Positions 45,322 through 53,800 of a stretch of DNA of 64,000 nt are shown one piece after another. The translations under genes and the position numbers were made by a program. Numbering within the stretch: position 1 is the first letter of the stretch; each line of letters starts with the position of its first letter. The DNA is from Chitinophaga solisilvae (GTDB lineage Bacteria > Bacteroidota > Bacteroidia > Chitinophagales > Chitinophagaceae). The notes beneath the pieces are model-generated. The model did not search any database. It worked only from the letters and a program-made list of their open reading frames with translations, and had not been told where the DNA came from. Where the stretch lies: the NCBI RefSeq assembly GCF_009928525.1, contig NZ_JAABOK010000009.1:1-64000 (forward strand), given 5' to 3'.

Positions 45322-46098
45322 CTATATCTGTCTTATCCATATATTTCTGAAACTCAGCGGTTCGCTTTTATCGCCGTGGGCCTGCAGCTTAATCGGGCTG
45401 GGGCCATGTGCGGAGCGGTATGCCGGATCGCCGATGTATTGTGTTGGTCCTTTCAGTTCAACAGCGTTCTGCACCAGTACACCGTTGAAGAGTACGGTCA
45501 CGCGGGCGGGATGCTTAACAGTACCGTCGGTGTTGAAGACGGGGGCTGTCCAGATGATATCGTAGGATTGCCATTCGCCCGGTTTGAGTGTAGGATTGGC
45601 CAGCGGCACATGTTGTTTGTAGATGCTGCCTGCCATCCCGTTGGTATAGGTTTTATTGTTATAGGAGTCCAGCACCTGCAGTTCGTAGCCGGCATCTCCT
45701 TTACCCAGGGAGGCCAGGAAGATACCGCTGTTACCGCGCCCCTGACCGGTGCCTGTGATGTTTGCAGGAACACGCCATTCAATATGCAGCTGGTAGTTAT
45801 TGAATGCCTGCTTTGTTTCGATGTTGCCCGTTTGCTTGTTAACGGTAAGCACCCCTTTTTCTATATTCCATCTGGCAGGAGTATTGCGGTCGTCCGCCAT
45901 CACCCATTGATCCAGGCTGCTGCCGTTAAATAATACAATAGCGTCTGATGGCGCCTCCCCGCATTTTTTTCCGGGTTGTACTACCGGCGGTACCGGTGTG
46001 TATACTTCCGTCTCTTCGGGTTTTGTTTTCTCCTGTGCAAAAGCGGTGTAGCATCCGCCCGCTAAAAATACTGTCAGCAAAAATTTTCCTTTCTTCAT
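45322..46098 (-). CDS. exported DUF1080 (3-keto-disaccharide hydrolase-like) protein
   Basis: A 258-residue exported protein (signal peptide ...GGCYTAFAQ) with a DUF1080 concanavalin-like beta-sandwich: AIVLFNGSSLDQWVM, YQLHIEWRVP, NSGIFLASLGKGDAGYELQVLDSY, GEWQSYDIIWTAPVF, VTVLFNGVLVQ. Such proteins bind or hydrolyse modified sugars (3-keto-glycosides) at the cell surface or periplasm. Start chosen at 46098 (MKKGKFLL) because a normal signal peptide begins there. Single gene. Confidence 0.9.
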   Translation of the reverse strand: MKKGKFLLTVFLAGGCYTAFAQEKTKPEETEVYTPVPPVVQPGKKCGEAPSDAIVLFNGSSLDQWVMADDRNTPARWNIEKGVLTVNKQTGNIETKQAFNNYQLHIEWRVPANITGTGQGRGNSGIFLASLGKGDAGYELQVLDSYNNKTYTNGMAGSIYKQHVPLANPTLKPGEWQSYDIIWTAPVFNTDGTVKHPARVTVLFNGVLVQNAVELKGPTQYIGDPAYRSAHGPSPIKLQAHGDKSEPLSFRNIWIRQI

Positions 46099-46165
46099 GT
46101 AGTGACCTTTTATTTTACGTGGAAGGTGAAACAATAATAGACAAAATCATAAAGTGGCGCAAGCA

Positions 46166-46459
46166 CTATTTTTCCCGCGGCAGCAGGTGGGTTGCCAGCG
46201 CTTCCCATTCCTGTTCCAGGCTGAGAAACGGGCGCTTTTCACCGGCTCTCCTGTACCAGTAGTCAGCATTCCAGTCATCACCCTCTACCCGGTGCAGGTA
46301 AGCATGAATATGCGCTGCCACATGATCAGGCAGGTCCTGCACCAGCTCATGCGCCTTATCCCAGTTGCCTTTGCGGGCATACCACAGGGAAGTCAGATAT
46401 ACATCCAGGGAAGGCGGCTGCGGGTCTTTAACAGAAGCGATAAAAGCGGCAAGTGTCAT
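46166..46459 (-). CDS. conserved small TPR-like hypothetical protein
   Basis: A 97-residue cytoplasmic protein with two helix pairs (LTSLWYARKGNWDKAHELVQDL; AHIHAYLHRVEGDDWNADYWYRRAG). I recall similar small proteins widely in Bacteroidota, without known function. Single gene upstream of DUF1080 on the same strand; no signal peptide. Confidence 0.75.
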   Translation of the reverse strand: MTLAAFIASVKDPQPPSLDVYLTSLWYARKGNWDKAHELVQDLPDHVAAHIHAYLHRVEGDDWNADYWYRRAGEKRPFLSLEQEWEALATHLLPREK

Positions 46460-46575
46460 GACGGGTTAGTTTATTAGCATCCTGCAATATAAAAATTTAA
46501 GCCGACTTCCTCCGGATGACGCAAACCACCCTTTAATTGTCAATTTCACACCCTATGCAGCTCCATGATTCATGC

Positions 46576-46583
46576 TAAGTTTG
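46576..46583 (+). promoter_or_regulatory. -7 box before the first DinB gene
   Basis: TAAGTTTG, a perfect TAnnTTTG match, 22 bp before the ATG at 46606. The -33 element is not clear. Confidence 0.5.
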
Positions 46584-46605
46584 TATCAACAAAAAAATAA
46601 AAACC

Positions 46606-47112
46606 ATGAAACCACACATAGCCGAAGAACTGAAACAAACCAGACAGGAACTGCTGAATGTGCTCTCCTCCCTTTCCGAAGAACAGCTGAACACCGTTCC
46701 CTTTGCCGGCAGCTGGACAGCCGCCCAGGTAGCAGATCACGTATACAAAGGCGCAGGCACCGACAACCTCTTTGGCAACACCGCAGCTGCTGACCGCGCA
46801 CCGGATGAAAAAGTATCCTTCGTCCGGGATTTCTTCCTCAACTTCCAGGTTAAATTTTCGTCTCCTGAATTTATCTTACCTACAGATGAGCATCAGCCGA
46901 AAGCAATAGTACTGGAACATATTGCCGGCGCCTGGGACAGATTGTATGAAATAGCCACCACCGAAGACCTGGATCTGATATGCCTGGATTTTGTACTACC
47001 CGATTTTGGTCCGCTGACCAGACTGGAATGGCTGCATTTTATCAATGTTCATGCACAGCGTCACCTGCGCCAGCTTCAGCATATCAGTGAAAAAGTTACC
47101 GTTATGGCATAA
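46606..47112 (+). CDS. DinB-family protein
   Basis: A 168-residue four-helix-bundle protein (LLNVLSSLSEEQLNTVPFAGSWTAAQVADHVYKG; LTRLEWLHFINVHAQRHLRQLQHI). The His of DHVYK and the late HAQRH pair are the usual metal-binding positions. DinB/YfiT-like proteins are metal-dependent enzymes often linked to thiol transfer; role here unknown. Overlaps the convergent methyltransferase gene by 11 bp at the 3' ends. Confidence 0.88.
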   Translation: MKPHIAEELKQTRQELLNVLSSLSEEQLNTVPFAGSWTAAQVADHVYKGAGTDNLFGNTAAADRAPDEKVSFVRDFFLNFQVKFSSPEFILPTDEHQPKAIVLEHIAGAWDRLYEIATTEDLDLICLDFVLPDFGPLTRLEWLHFINVHAQRHLRQLQHISEKVTVMA

Positions 47113-47773
47113 GCCGGTAATAGGAGGTAACGGCTTCCTGGCCGGTATAATTGGGGCCTGACAGATCATCAGCGCCCAGGAACATCAACCCGGTATGCAG
47201 CTGCTGTGGCCCGGTACACAGCAGTAGTTTCCTGCGGGCATCGTACCGGATACTGCTGGCAGCAAAAAGCTGTTTCAGATATTTTCCGCCGGCATCCTGC
47301 GCTATCCGGATGTTATGCAGATCCAGATGCGCCGCAAAGCAACCGGCTGATTTCAGGACACTCAGCAAAGTGGCCGTCACCTGTAATTTATCTCCCAGGT
47401 AATGCAATCCATGTGAACAGGTAATCAGATCATACGTTTCCTGCGGCTTCCATCCTACTGCGGCAGCAGTTTCAAAGATAACGCGGTCATCTGCGGGTGG
47501 CAGCAGGTCAATACCTTTCAGCAGCAGCTTGTCTGACAACCCGCGGGCAGCAAAGTAATCCGCTGCCTGCAGGAGCGCTCTGCCTTCACCGCAGCACACA
47601 TCCAGCCATGCTACCGGTGCGCCTGCTGCCAGCCGCTGTTCCAGAAAGCTGACAGGACTGAAGCCAAATTCCTTTTCATAACTATTGACACCGGTTGCCT
47701 GCCGGCTGCGGTTCATGCGGGTATTGGCCACCACCGGCGACCATATCAGTTCTGCCTCTGTCAGTAATTTCAT
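47102..47773 (-). CDS. class I SAM-dependent methyltransferase
   Basis: A 223-residue protein with motif I VAWLDVCCGEGRALLQA near 52-68, acidic motif II KGIDLLP, and DLITCSHGLHYLG near 115. Substrate unknown. Its ATG overlaps the deacetylase stop as TGATG, so the two genes are translationally coupled. Confidence 0.87.
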   Translation of the reverse strand: MKLLTEAELIWSPVVANTRMNRSRQATGVNSYEKEFGFSPVSFLEQRLAAGAPVAWLDVCCGEGRALLQAADYFAARGLSDKLLLKGIDLLPPADDRVIFETAAAVGWKPQETYDLITCSHGLHYLGDKLQVTATLLSVLKSAGCFAAHLDLHNIRIAQDAGGKYLKQLFAASSIRYDARRKLLLCTGPQQLHTGLMFLGADDLSGPNYTGQEAVTSYYRLMP

Positions 47774-48714
47774 CAGTGTGATAATTGTTCATAAGCGGAA
47801 TAAATTTTCGCATCTGCATCCGGACTATTACGCAGGTACTGTTTCCGGACAGCAGCATCTTTTATCCACCGGAATAGCCAGGAGAATCCGTATGGCCCAT
47901 AATAATATACCGGCGAAGCGTAGGCCGTATCCTGCATGGCCGCTTCCATGGAAATGAACTGGTATCCCCGCTCCCGCAGGGCGGCAATCAGCTCTCCGTA
48001 ATGATCTGTATGCAACTGGTTGGCATGGCACAAATAAATTTGCGGGATGTTCCTGCCAAACTGTTCCTTCGACAGCTGCTCCGCAAAAGCAAAGCCGGCC
48101 AGCGTAGACCGGATGTATTCCTTTACCAGCGCTGCTGCGCCGGCTTTATCCTTTCTAGCCAGGGCTGCGTCATAGAGGGCGGCATACATATAATCGGCGC
48201 TCTCTACTGTAAACGGCGCAGCTGTATAGCCTTTATCATGCAGGTATTGCAGCCGCTCCGCCTGCGCGGCACTGTCCTTTCCCTGATTATTAAACGGAAA
48301 ACGGAAATAGCGCAAAGGCTTATCCCCCCATACTTTCCGGATGATGTAATCGTTGATGCTGACCTCCTCCCGGAATTGCGCCAACGGCATTTCACCACAG
48401 TTCAGATGACGCAGCGAATGATTAGCCGGCGTAATCAGCGGGTGGTTCACCCAGCTGCGCAAAGTTTCCCACCGCTCCGCCGCCTTCTCCGGCGACATAC
48501 AGGCATCTCCGTTAATAAAGATCGTCACCGGCGTTTGCTGCTGCGTAATTTTTTCAAGCAGTGTTTTTCCCGCCGCCTTCACCTGCTCCACCGTATAACG
48601 CGACGGCATCGCATTGAAAGGTACATCATCCATCGTTATGGCCACCAGCTTAGCTTGCGCGGCAGCAGTTAAAGATACGCACCAGCAGAAAATCAGGAAA
48701 AGGTATTTTATCAT
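47773..48714 (-). CDS. exported polysaccharide deacetylase-family protein
   Basis: A 313-residue exported protein (signal peptide ...SLTAAAQA). The NodB-homology fold is recognisable: first motif AITMDDVPF in place of TFDDGP, metal-ligand His pair in NHSLRHLNC, RYFRFPFN, and IYLCHANQLHTDHY late. It probably removes acetyl groups from a cell-wall or extracellular glycan; metal ligands appear intact. Starts an operon with the methyltransferase. Confidence 0.87.
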   Translation of the reverse strand: MIKYLFLIFCWCVSLTAAAQAKLVAITMDDVPFNAMPSRYTVEQVKAAGKTLLEKITQQQTPVTIFINGDACMSPEKAAERWETLRSWVNHPLITPANHSLRHLNCGEMPLAQFREEVSINDYIIRKVWGDKPLRYFRFPFNNQGKDSAAQAERLQYLHDKGYTAAPFTVESADYMYAALYDAALARKDKAGAAALVKEYIRSTLAGFAFAEQLSKEQFGRNIPQIYLCHANQLHTDHYGELIAALRERGYQFISMEAAMQDTAYASPVYYYGPYGFSWLFRWIKDAAVRKQYLRNSPDADAKIYSAYEQLSH

Positions 48715-48733
48715 TCCGATAAGATAAGGGAAG

Positions 48734-48784
48734 ATTTACGGATTTTGGAATTTTGGGATTTTGAGATTTAAAATGCAGCGGAGA
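48734..48784. repeat. half palindromic element E9 (type C/B-like)
   Basis: The left arm only: an ATTTACGGATTTTGG-like ladder, then GAGATTTAAAATGCAGCGGAGA. The matching right arm is absent, and a gene fragment (fucosidase C-terminus) begins directly after it, so this looks like a deletion junction. Confidence 0.7.
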
Positions 48785-48810
48785 CATTCGCGGATTACGA
48801 TATTCCAAAA

Positions 48811-49071
48811 ATGGTGCAACCCACCGGCGATACCGCTCATATAGAAATGTTCTTCACCAGAAAAAGAGATGCCTTATATTGCATTGTTCCGCGCTGCCGG
48901 CCACAGCTGCGTATCCGGAACTATACCGCGCCTGCAAAGGCCGCCGTTACCGTACTGGGAAGCAACAGAAGCATTCGCTGGCAGCAGCAGGGAAAAGATT
49001 GTGTGATAAACCTCTCTGCCCTGCAACCCGGTGATATTAACCCGGAAGTGTTTGTTCTGAAGGTGCAATAA
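48811..49071 (+). pseudogene. C-terminal fragment of an alpha-L-fucosidase-like GH29 gene
   Basis: Eighty-six residues (IEMFFTRKRDALYCIV, VTVLGSNRSIRWQQQGKDCVINL, EVFVLKVQ end) resemble the C-terminal beta-sandwich of GH29 alpha-L-fucosidases, which follows a catalytic domain of about 350 residues. The catalytic domain is missing; upstream lies half of a palindromic element. Probably a non-functional remnant of a truncated gene. The family call rests on the pattern FTRKxxxLYxIV...TVLG....I.W...G and should be confirmed. Confidence 0.6.
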
Positions 49072-49114
49072 CGTTAACGGCACTACGCAGATAGCGGTAA
49101 GTTAAACATCTCTT

Positions 49115-49681
49115 ATGAAAGTATTGGCTATCTGTGGAAGTACGCGCAGCGTATCTTCCAATCATCATATTATCAAAGCGGTGACCACTATGGCCGCCGG
49201 TATTTTTTCCGTTGAATTGTTCGATGGGTTGATGAACATTCCGCCCTTCAATCCGGACCAGGACCTTCACGCGGAAAGCGCGCCGCCGGCAGTAGCCGGC
49301 TTCCGGCAACTGCTGCGGGAAGCCGACGCCGTACTAATATCCACACCCGAATATGCTATCGGGGTGCCCGGTGTATTAAAAAACGCGATCGACTGGACCG
49401 TTTCCTCCATGGAGTTCTCCGGGAAACCTGTGGCACTCATCACCGCCGGCACCTCCGGCCATAAAGCACACCAGTCTTTACTGGGTACCCTGCTGATAAT
49501 TGAATCACGTATTACAGCAGATGCACAGCTGGTCATCTCCGGTGTAAAAACAAAAGTCAGCGACAGCGGAACTATCACTGACCCTGCTACTGCTGACAGC
49601 CTGCGCAGGCTGATCACTGCGCTGACAGCTGTGGTAAAGGAAGAAGATATAGCACTAATGCCGCATCCTACCCTGTTTTAA
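49115..49681 (+). CDS. NADPH-dependent FMN reductase-family protein
   Basis: A 188-residue flavodoxin-like enzyme: MKVLAICGSTRSVSSNHHII with the phosphate-binding loop, ISTPEYAIGVPGVLKNAIDW (PEY flavin motif), ALITAGTSGHKAHQSL. Reduces FMN, quinones or azo compounds with NAD(P)H. Stop codon adjacent to that of the convergent lipoprotein gene. Confidence 0.92.
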   Translation: MKVLAICGSTRSVSSNHHIIKAVTTMAAGIFSVELFDGLMNIPPFNPDQDLHAESAPPAVAGFRQLLREADAVLISTPEYAIGVPGVLKNAIDWTVSSMEFSGKPVALITAGTSGHKAHQSLLGTLLIIESRITADAQLVISGVKTKVSDSGTITDPATADSLRRLITALTAVVKEEDIALMPHPTLF

Positions 49682-50134
49682 TTATTTTTTTGTCCATTTT
49701 ATCAGCTCATCATTGGGCAGATCATAGCGGTACAGTTCTCTCGTCTGTGGCTGGATATATACCCACTCGCAGGTAGAAAAACGACGGCCGTCCCCATCCT
49801 GCACATCCTGACCAATCTGGAACACGACAAATTTGTTACCATCACGTTCCGTGACCTGGTCAAACAGCCATTCAGCAGTGCTGTCTTTAACAGCCAGCTT
49901 TGTCAATGCGCTTTCAGAAACGAGGATATAGGCCTGCACCACGGTATCCATCCAATGGGGGTAAGGTCTTGGTTCATCGCCGGAAGCAGCCGGTACAACA
50001 GGAACTGCCGGAGTAGCCGGTGCAGAAACCGCCACCGGTGTGGTACTGTCGGCCTGCGCAACATCTTTTGTCTGCCGGGAGGCACATCCGGCAATGGTCA
50101 TCAGTACAGCGGAATAAATCAGATACTTCTTCAT
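49682..50134 (-). CDS. small hypothetical lipoprotein
   Basis: A 150-residue lipoprotein (IAGCASRQ lipobox) with an Ala/Pro/Thr-rich linker (residues 25-55) and a compact C-terminal domain (FVVFQIGQDVQDGDGRRFSTCEWVYIQPQTRELYRYDL). Family not recognised; the C-terminal part resembles small periplasmic proteins of unknown function in Bacteroidota. Divergent from an AraC regulator gene. Confidence 0.75.
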   Translation of the reverse strand: MKKYLIYSAVLMTIAGCASRQTKDVAQADSTTPVAVSAPATPAVPVVPAASGDEPRPYPHWMDTVVQAYILVSESALTKLAVKDSTAEWLFDQVTERDGNKFVVFQIGQDVQDGDGRRFSTCEWVYIQPQTRELYRYDLPNDELIKWTKK

Positions 50135-50197
50135 AAAATAATAAACATAAACAGCTGCAAGATTAAAAAGAATATCTTTATTGCAGCCGTACCTGAC

Positions 50198-50965
50198 ATG
50201 AAAATTGAAAAATATCTTCCTTCGGAAAAACTGCAGCCTTTCATTGAATCATTGATGATTATAGAAAGCGAGGCCGGCATGCATAACAGCATCCTCCCGG
50301 ATACCGCTGCAGTGATGGCATTCCGGTTGAAGGGCGGTATTTCTTACAGTGATGCAGCTGTTCAGGAACATTTTCCGGATAGCATTCTTTCCGGGTTGAG
50401 AAAGGCGCCACACGCCGTACATTATGAAAAAAATACGGCCATGCTGCTGGTAAAATTCCGCGAAGGCGGCGCTACCGCCTTCCTGCGCACGCCGCTGCAT
50501 GAAATCTCCAACACCAGCATCTCCCTGGATCTCCTGCTGAAAAATACAGATGAAATCACATCGCGGCTAATGGAAGCCAGGAGCAACACGCAACGTATCC
50601 GCATCATCAGCACATTCCTGGAAAAAGCGTTGCTGCAGCAGGAACAGGACGCTATGATCACCTACGCCGTACAGCAGATACGCAGCGCCAAAGGAACGGC
50701 CAGCATACCGGCGCTGCTGCAGGAACTATACATCAGCAGAGATGCTTTTGAAAAAAGATTCCGGCGATATGTAGGTACTACGCCAAAACATTTCTCCAAC
50801 ATCATCAGGTTTAAAAATATTATCGACACCCACACTGTCAACCAAAGCCTTACTGCCACCGCTTATGCAGCCGGATACTTCGATCAGGCGCATTTCATCA
50901 GGGACTTCCGCATTTTCACCGGCAAAGCGCCGAGGGAATTTTTCAGGGACGGCGCCTACTGGTAG
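50198..50965 (+). CDS. AraC-family regulator with DUF6597-like N-terminus
   Basis: A 255-residue regulator. Start at ATG 50198 (MKIEKYLPSEKLQPFIESLM), the normal start of this family; a longer reading is out of pattern. N-terminal domain 1-140 (AVMAFRLKGG, LLVKFREGGATAFLRTPLHEISN), C-terminal AraC domain with SIPALLQELYISRDAFEKRFRRYVGTTPKHFSNIIRF and AYAAGYFDQAHFIRDFRIFTGKAPREFF. Target unknown. Confidence 0.9.
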   Translation: MKIEKYLPSEKLQPFIESLMIIESEAGMHNSILPDTAAVMAFRLKGGISYSDAAVQEHFPDSILSGLRKAPHAVHYEKNTAMLLVKFREGGATAFLRTPLHEISNTSISLDLLLKNTDEITSRLMEARSNTQRIRIISTFLEKALLQQEQDAMITYAVQQIRSAKGTASIPALLQELYISRDAFEKRFRRYVGTTPKHFSNIIRFKNIIDTHTVNQSLTATAYAAGYFDQAHFIRDFRIFTGKAPREFFRDGAYW

Positions 50966-51063
50966 CTGCACGGATTGTTTTGAAATAAATATGTAAAAAT
51001 CCTCATTGGATTAATTCCTGGCATCATACCTCCCCGGCACCTTTTTTGAGGACAACGGCGCTT

Positions 51064-52125
51064 ATGTGGAATGAATTATTAGATAAAACGGATCATTTGC
51101 CTGCGCTGCTGTGGAATCTGCTGCTGGTAGGCATTTCAGTAATTGCGGGATGGCTGATTAAATTCCTGCTATCGTTATTCGTGCGTAAACCGGCGGCCAA
51201 CAAAGACGAATTCACCCTGGTACACAGCATACTTTTCAGACTGGGTAAGGCATTCAATTATTTTTTACCCCTGCTGATATTAAATATGGTATTACCGTTG
51301 ATGCGGGTACCGCCAAAGTATCTGCCCCTCATGGGAAAAGCTGCGGAAATAGCGCTGACGCTGTCTTTCGCAGCACTGGTCATTGGCATCATCAAGGTGT
51401 TGGAAGATTACATTTCCCATACCTATGACCTGAAAAAATCCAATAATCTTAAAGAAAGAAAGATACGCACCCAGCTGCAGTTTCTCCGTAAACTGGCGGT
51501 AGCGCTGATCCTGGTGTTAACAGCCTGCGTTATCCTGCTGAGCTTCGACAGCATGCGTAAACTCGGTGCGGGTCTCCTCACCGGGGTTGGCGTAGGTGGC
51601 ATCATCATTGGCTTCGCCGCGCAGAAATCGTTAGGAAACCTGCTTGCCGGCTTCCAGCTGGCCTTTACACAACCCATCCGTATTGACGATGTACTGGTAG
51701 TGGAAGGTGAATGGGGACGTGTGGAAGAAATTACACTGACTTATGTAGTTTTAAGTATATGGGACCAGCGAAAACTCATATTACCTATTAATTATTTTAT
51801 TGAGAAGCCCTTCCAGAACTGGACCCGCACCGGCTCCGAAATACTGGGTACCGCCTTCTTCTATCTCGACTACACCATCCCTATAGACGCCATCCGCAAG
51901 GAATACGAGCGCCTGGTACAAACCTCTCCCCTATGGGACAAACGCGTATGTACCCTGCAGGTCACCAATATCACCGACCGCACCCTGGAAGTCAGGGCAC
52001 TGATGAGCGCCGCCACTTCCGGCAACGCCTTCGATCTTCGCTGCTATATCCGCGAACACCTGATTAAGTATGTTAATGAGCACTATCCGGGAGGATTGCC
52101 GATTACGAGAATAGTTAAAAATTAA
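51064..52125 (+). CDS. MscS-family mechanosensitive ion channel
   Basis: A 353-residue membrane protein with four to five helices; the pore-lining helix is GVGVGGIIIGFAAQKSLGNLLAGFQLAF (Gly/Ala-rich TM3), followed by the beta domain QPIRIDDVLVVEGEWGRVEEITLTYVVL and the cytoplasmic alpha/beta domain. It releases solutes on hypo-osmotic shock. Start at the ATG 51064; an upstream TTG reading is less likely. Its TAA stop is inside the first bases of palindrome E10. Confidence 0.93.
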   Translation: MWNELLDKTDHLPALLWNLLLVGISVIAGWLIKFLLSLFVRKPAANKDEFTLVHSILFRLGKAFNYFLPLLILNMVLPLMRVPPKYLPLMGKAAEIALTLSFAALVIGIIKVLEDYISHTYDLKKSNNLKERKIRTQLQFLRKLAVALILVLTACVILLSFDSMRKLGAGLLTGVGVGGIIIGFAAQKSLGNLLAGFQLAFTQPIRIDDVLVVEGEWGRVEEITLTYVVLSIWDQRKLILPINYFIEKPFQNWTRTGSEILGTAFFYLDYTIPIDAIRKEYERLVQTSPLWDKRVCTLQVTNITDRTLEVRALMSAATSGNAFDLRCYIREHLIKYVNEHYPGGLPITRIVKN

Positions 52126-52245
52126 TTACGAATTACGAATGGCGAATTACGAATGTAGAAGCGAAGACATAAGCGGAGAAGTACATTGATCTCCGTTTTA
52201 ATCTTCGCTTCTACATTCGTAATTCGCCATTCGTAATTCGTAATT
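52124..52245. repeat. palindromic element E10, type A
   Basis: Arms of 55 bp (52124-52178, 52191-52245). The outer 42 bp match perfectly; the innermost part differs (ACATAAGCGGAG against ATTAAAACGGAG). It lies between convergent genes and its two ends form part of both stop codons: TAA of the MscS gene (52123-52125) and TAA of the MocR gene (52246-52244 on the minus strand). Confidence 0.97.
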
Positions 52246-53716
52246 ACTTTCCAAGTAGTACCTTCAAAATCCCTACACATTCTTCCAGCTCCTCCGGTGT
52301 GGAGGAGGCAAAGCCCAGGCGGGTGAAATTATGTGCAGGCAGGCTTTGCCTGTAGGCGCTGCCATCGTAAATATACAGGTCTTGCCGGAGCGCCTGCTGC
52401 GAGAGGGCGGCCATGTTAATGCGTTTGTCAAAATCAGCCCATACGGCGAGGCCGCCTACAGGTGGTTGAAACTGTACGTATTTTCCGAGTTCAGTTTGCA
52501 GCAGATCGCAGAAAACATCGCGGCGTTCGCGGTATATGCGCAGTGATTTGCGCAGGCAGCGCTGGATCACGCCGGATTGCAGCAGGGCTGCTATGGCGTT
52601 TTCCAGCATATTATCGCCCTGACGGTCTATGATGCGGCGTAATTTGGACAGGTAGTTCAATACATCTGCGGGACCAACGAGGTAGCCTATACGAAAGGCC
52701 GGAGATACCGCTTTGGTGAAGGAGCCTCCATACATGACCATACCGGCTTTGTCGGCGCTGGCCAGCGGTGTCAGTGGTTTGCTGAGATAATGAAAGTCGT
52801 AATCGTAATCATCTTCAAAAATGATAAAACCGTATTTCTCTGCCAGCTGCAACAGGTGCAGTCGCCGGTCTGCCCGCATGATAACCGTTGTAGGGTAGTG
52901 ATGATGCGGCGTAACATATACCAGCCGGATTTTTTTCTTTTTACATAGCTGTTCCAGCGCGGTGGTGTCCAGTCCGTATTCATCTACCGGTATTTTCAGC
53001 AGATGGGCGCCTACCTGTGCGGCATTGGCTCCTGCACCGGCCCAGCTGAGATCTCCCGTTACCACGTTATCTCCCGGCTGTAGCAGGCCGGTAGCTACCA
53101 GGTACATTCCCATAATGGTGCCCCGTACCACGAGGATATTATCCGGTGTGGTGTGCAGTCCGCGTGTTTCGTTGAGGTAGGCGGAAAGCTCCTGGCGCAG
53201 CCAGAGGGTACCATTGGTATCGCTGTAACCCAGACGCATATACGGATTTCCCAGCAGCAGCTGGCTGCGATAGCAGCGGGATAGTTCTTCGAGGGGCGCC
53301 AGCCGGGAGTCCGGGAAGCCGTCGTCCAGGTGCAGCGGCGCTACCGATTTCACGATCGGCCTTTCCAGGTGTACCGGTACTTCAAAGCTGAAGCCCGCTT
53401 TGGTGAGCGGATCCGGCGCATCGCTTTTTTTTCCGTTTAATGTCTGCAGCTGCGTTTTAGGCAGATGCCGGGCTACGAAGGTACCGCTGCCGGTATGGCT
53501 TTCCAGCCAGCCCTGTGCCAGCAACTCATCATAGGCCCGTACTACAGTTTTGCGGTGCACCTGTAGCTGCTCCGCCATATCCCGGCTGCTGGGCAGGCGC
53601 TGCCCGGCATGCAGGGGGCCATTACGTATCAGTGACATCAGCTGGTCTGCCAGCTGCAGATACACCGGCTGCCGCTCTTCTTTCTCAATCCTCAGCTGCG
53701 AATAAAGATGTTGCAT
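52244..53716 (-). CDS. MocR-family (GntR plus aminotransferase) regulator
   Basis: A 490-residue regulator with an N-terminal GntR winged helix (YLQLADQLMSLIRNGPLHAGQRLPSSRDMAEQLQVHRKTVVRAYDELLAQGWLE) and a fold-type I aminotransferase domain with FEDDYDYDFHY and the PLP Lys in YGGSFTKAVSPAFRIGYLVGP. Start chosen at ATG 53716 (MQHLYSQLRIEKE). MocR proteins sense PLP and often control vitamin B6 or amino-sugar genes. Here the divergent neighbour is a pyridoxamine-phosphate-oxidase-like gene. Confidence 0.93.
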   Translation of the reverse strand: MQHLYSQLRIEKEERQPVYLQLADQLMSLIRNGPLHAGQRLPSSRDMAEQLQVHRKTVVRAYDELLAQGWLESHTGSGTFVARHLPKTQLQTLNGKKSDAPDPLTKAGFSFEVPVHLERPIVKSVAPLHLDDGFPDSRLAPLEELSRCYRSQLLLGNPYMRLGYSDTNGTLWLRQELSAYLNETRGLHTTPDNILVVRGTIMGMYLVATGLLQPGDNVVTGDLSWAGAGANAAQVGAHLLKIPVDEYGLDTTALEQLCKKKKIRLVYVTPHHHYPTTVIMRADRRLHLLQLAEKYGFIIFEDDYDYDFHYLSKPLTPLASADKAGMVMYGGSFTKAVSPAFRIGYLVGPADVLNYLSKLRRIIDRQGDNMLENAIAALLQSGVIQRCLRKSLRIYRERRDVFCDLLQTELGKYVQFQPPVGGLAVWADFDKRINMAALSQQALRQDLYIYDGSAYRQSLPAHNFTRLGFASSTPEELEECVGILKVLLGK

Positions 53717-53721
53717 AAAAA

Positions 53722-53757
53722 ATTGGACTATCAGAATTATGAAAATCGGACGATTAT
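53722..53757. promoter_or_regulatory. direct repeat, probable MocR binding sites
   Basis: ATTGGACTAT at 53722-53731 and ATCGGACGAT at 53745-53754 (both preceded by AAA) are the same site with two differences, 23 bp apart, about two helical turns, in the divergent MocR/flavin-protein intergenic region. MocR/GntR regulators such as PdxR and GabR bind direct repeats with spacing of this order. Confidence 0.5.
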
Positions 53758-53800
53758 AGTCACCCAATAAAGATACAACTTTGTAGAAAATTAAAAGCCG

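Noticed and set aside
49955..50197. 80-residue N-terminal extension of the AraC gene at 50198
   Set aside because: It reads antisense through the neighbouring lipoprotein gene, has no family similarity, and the conserved start MKIEKYLPSEKL lies at 50198.
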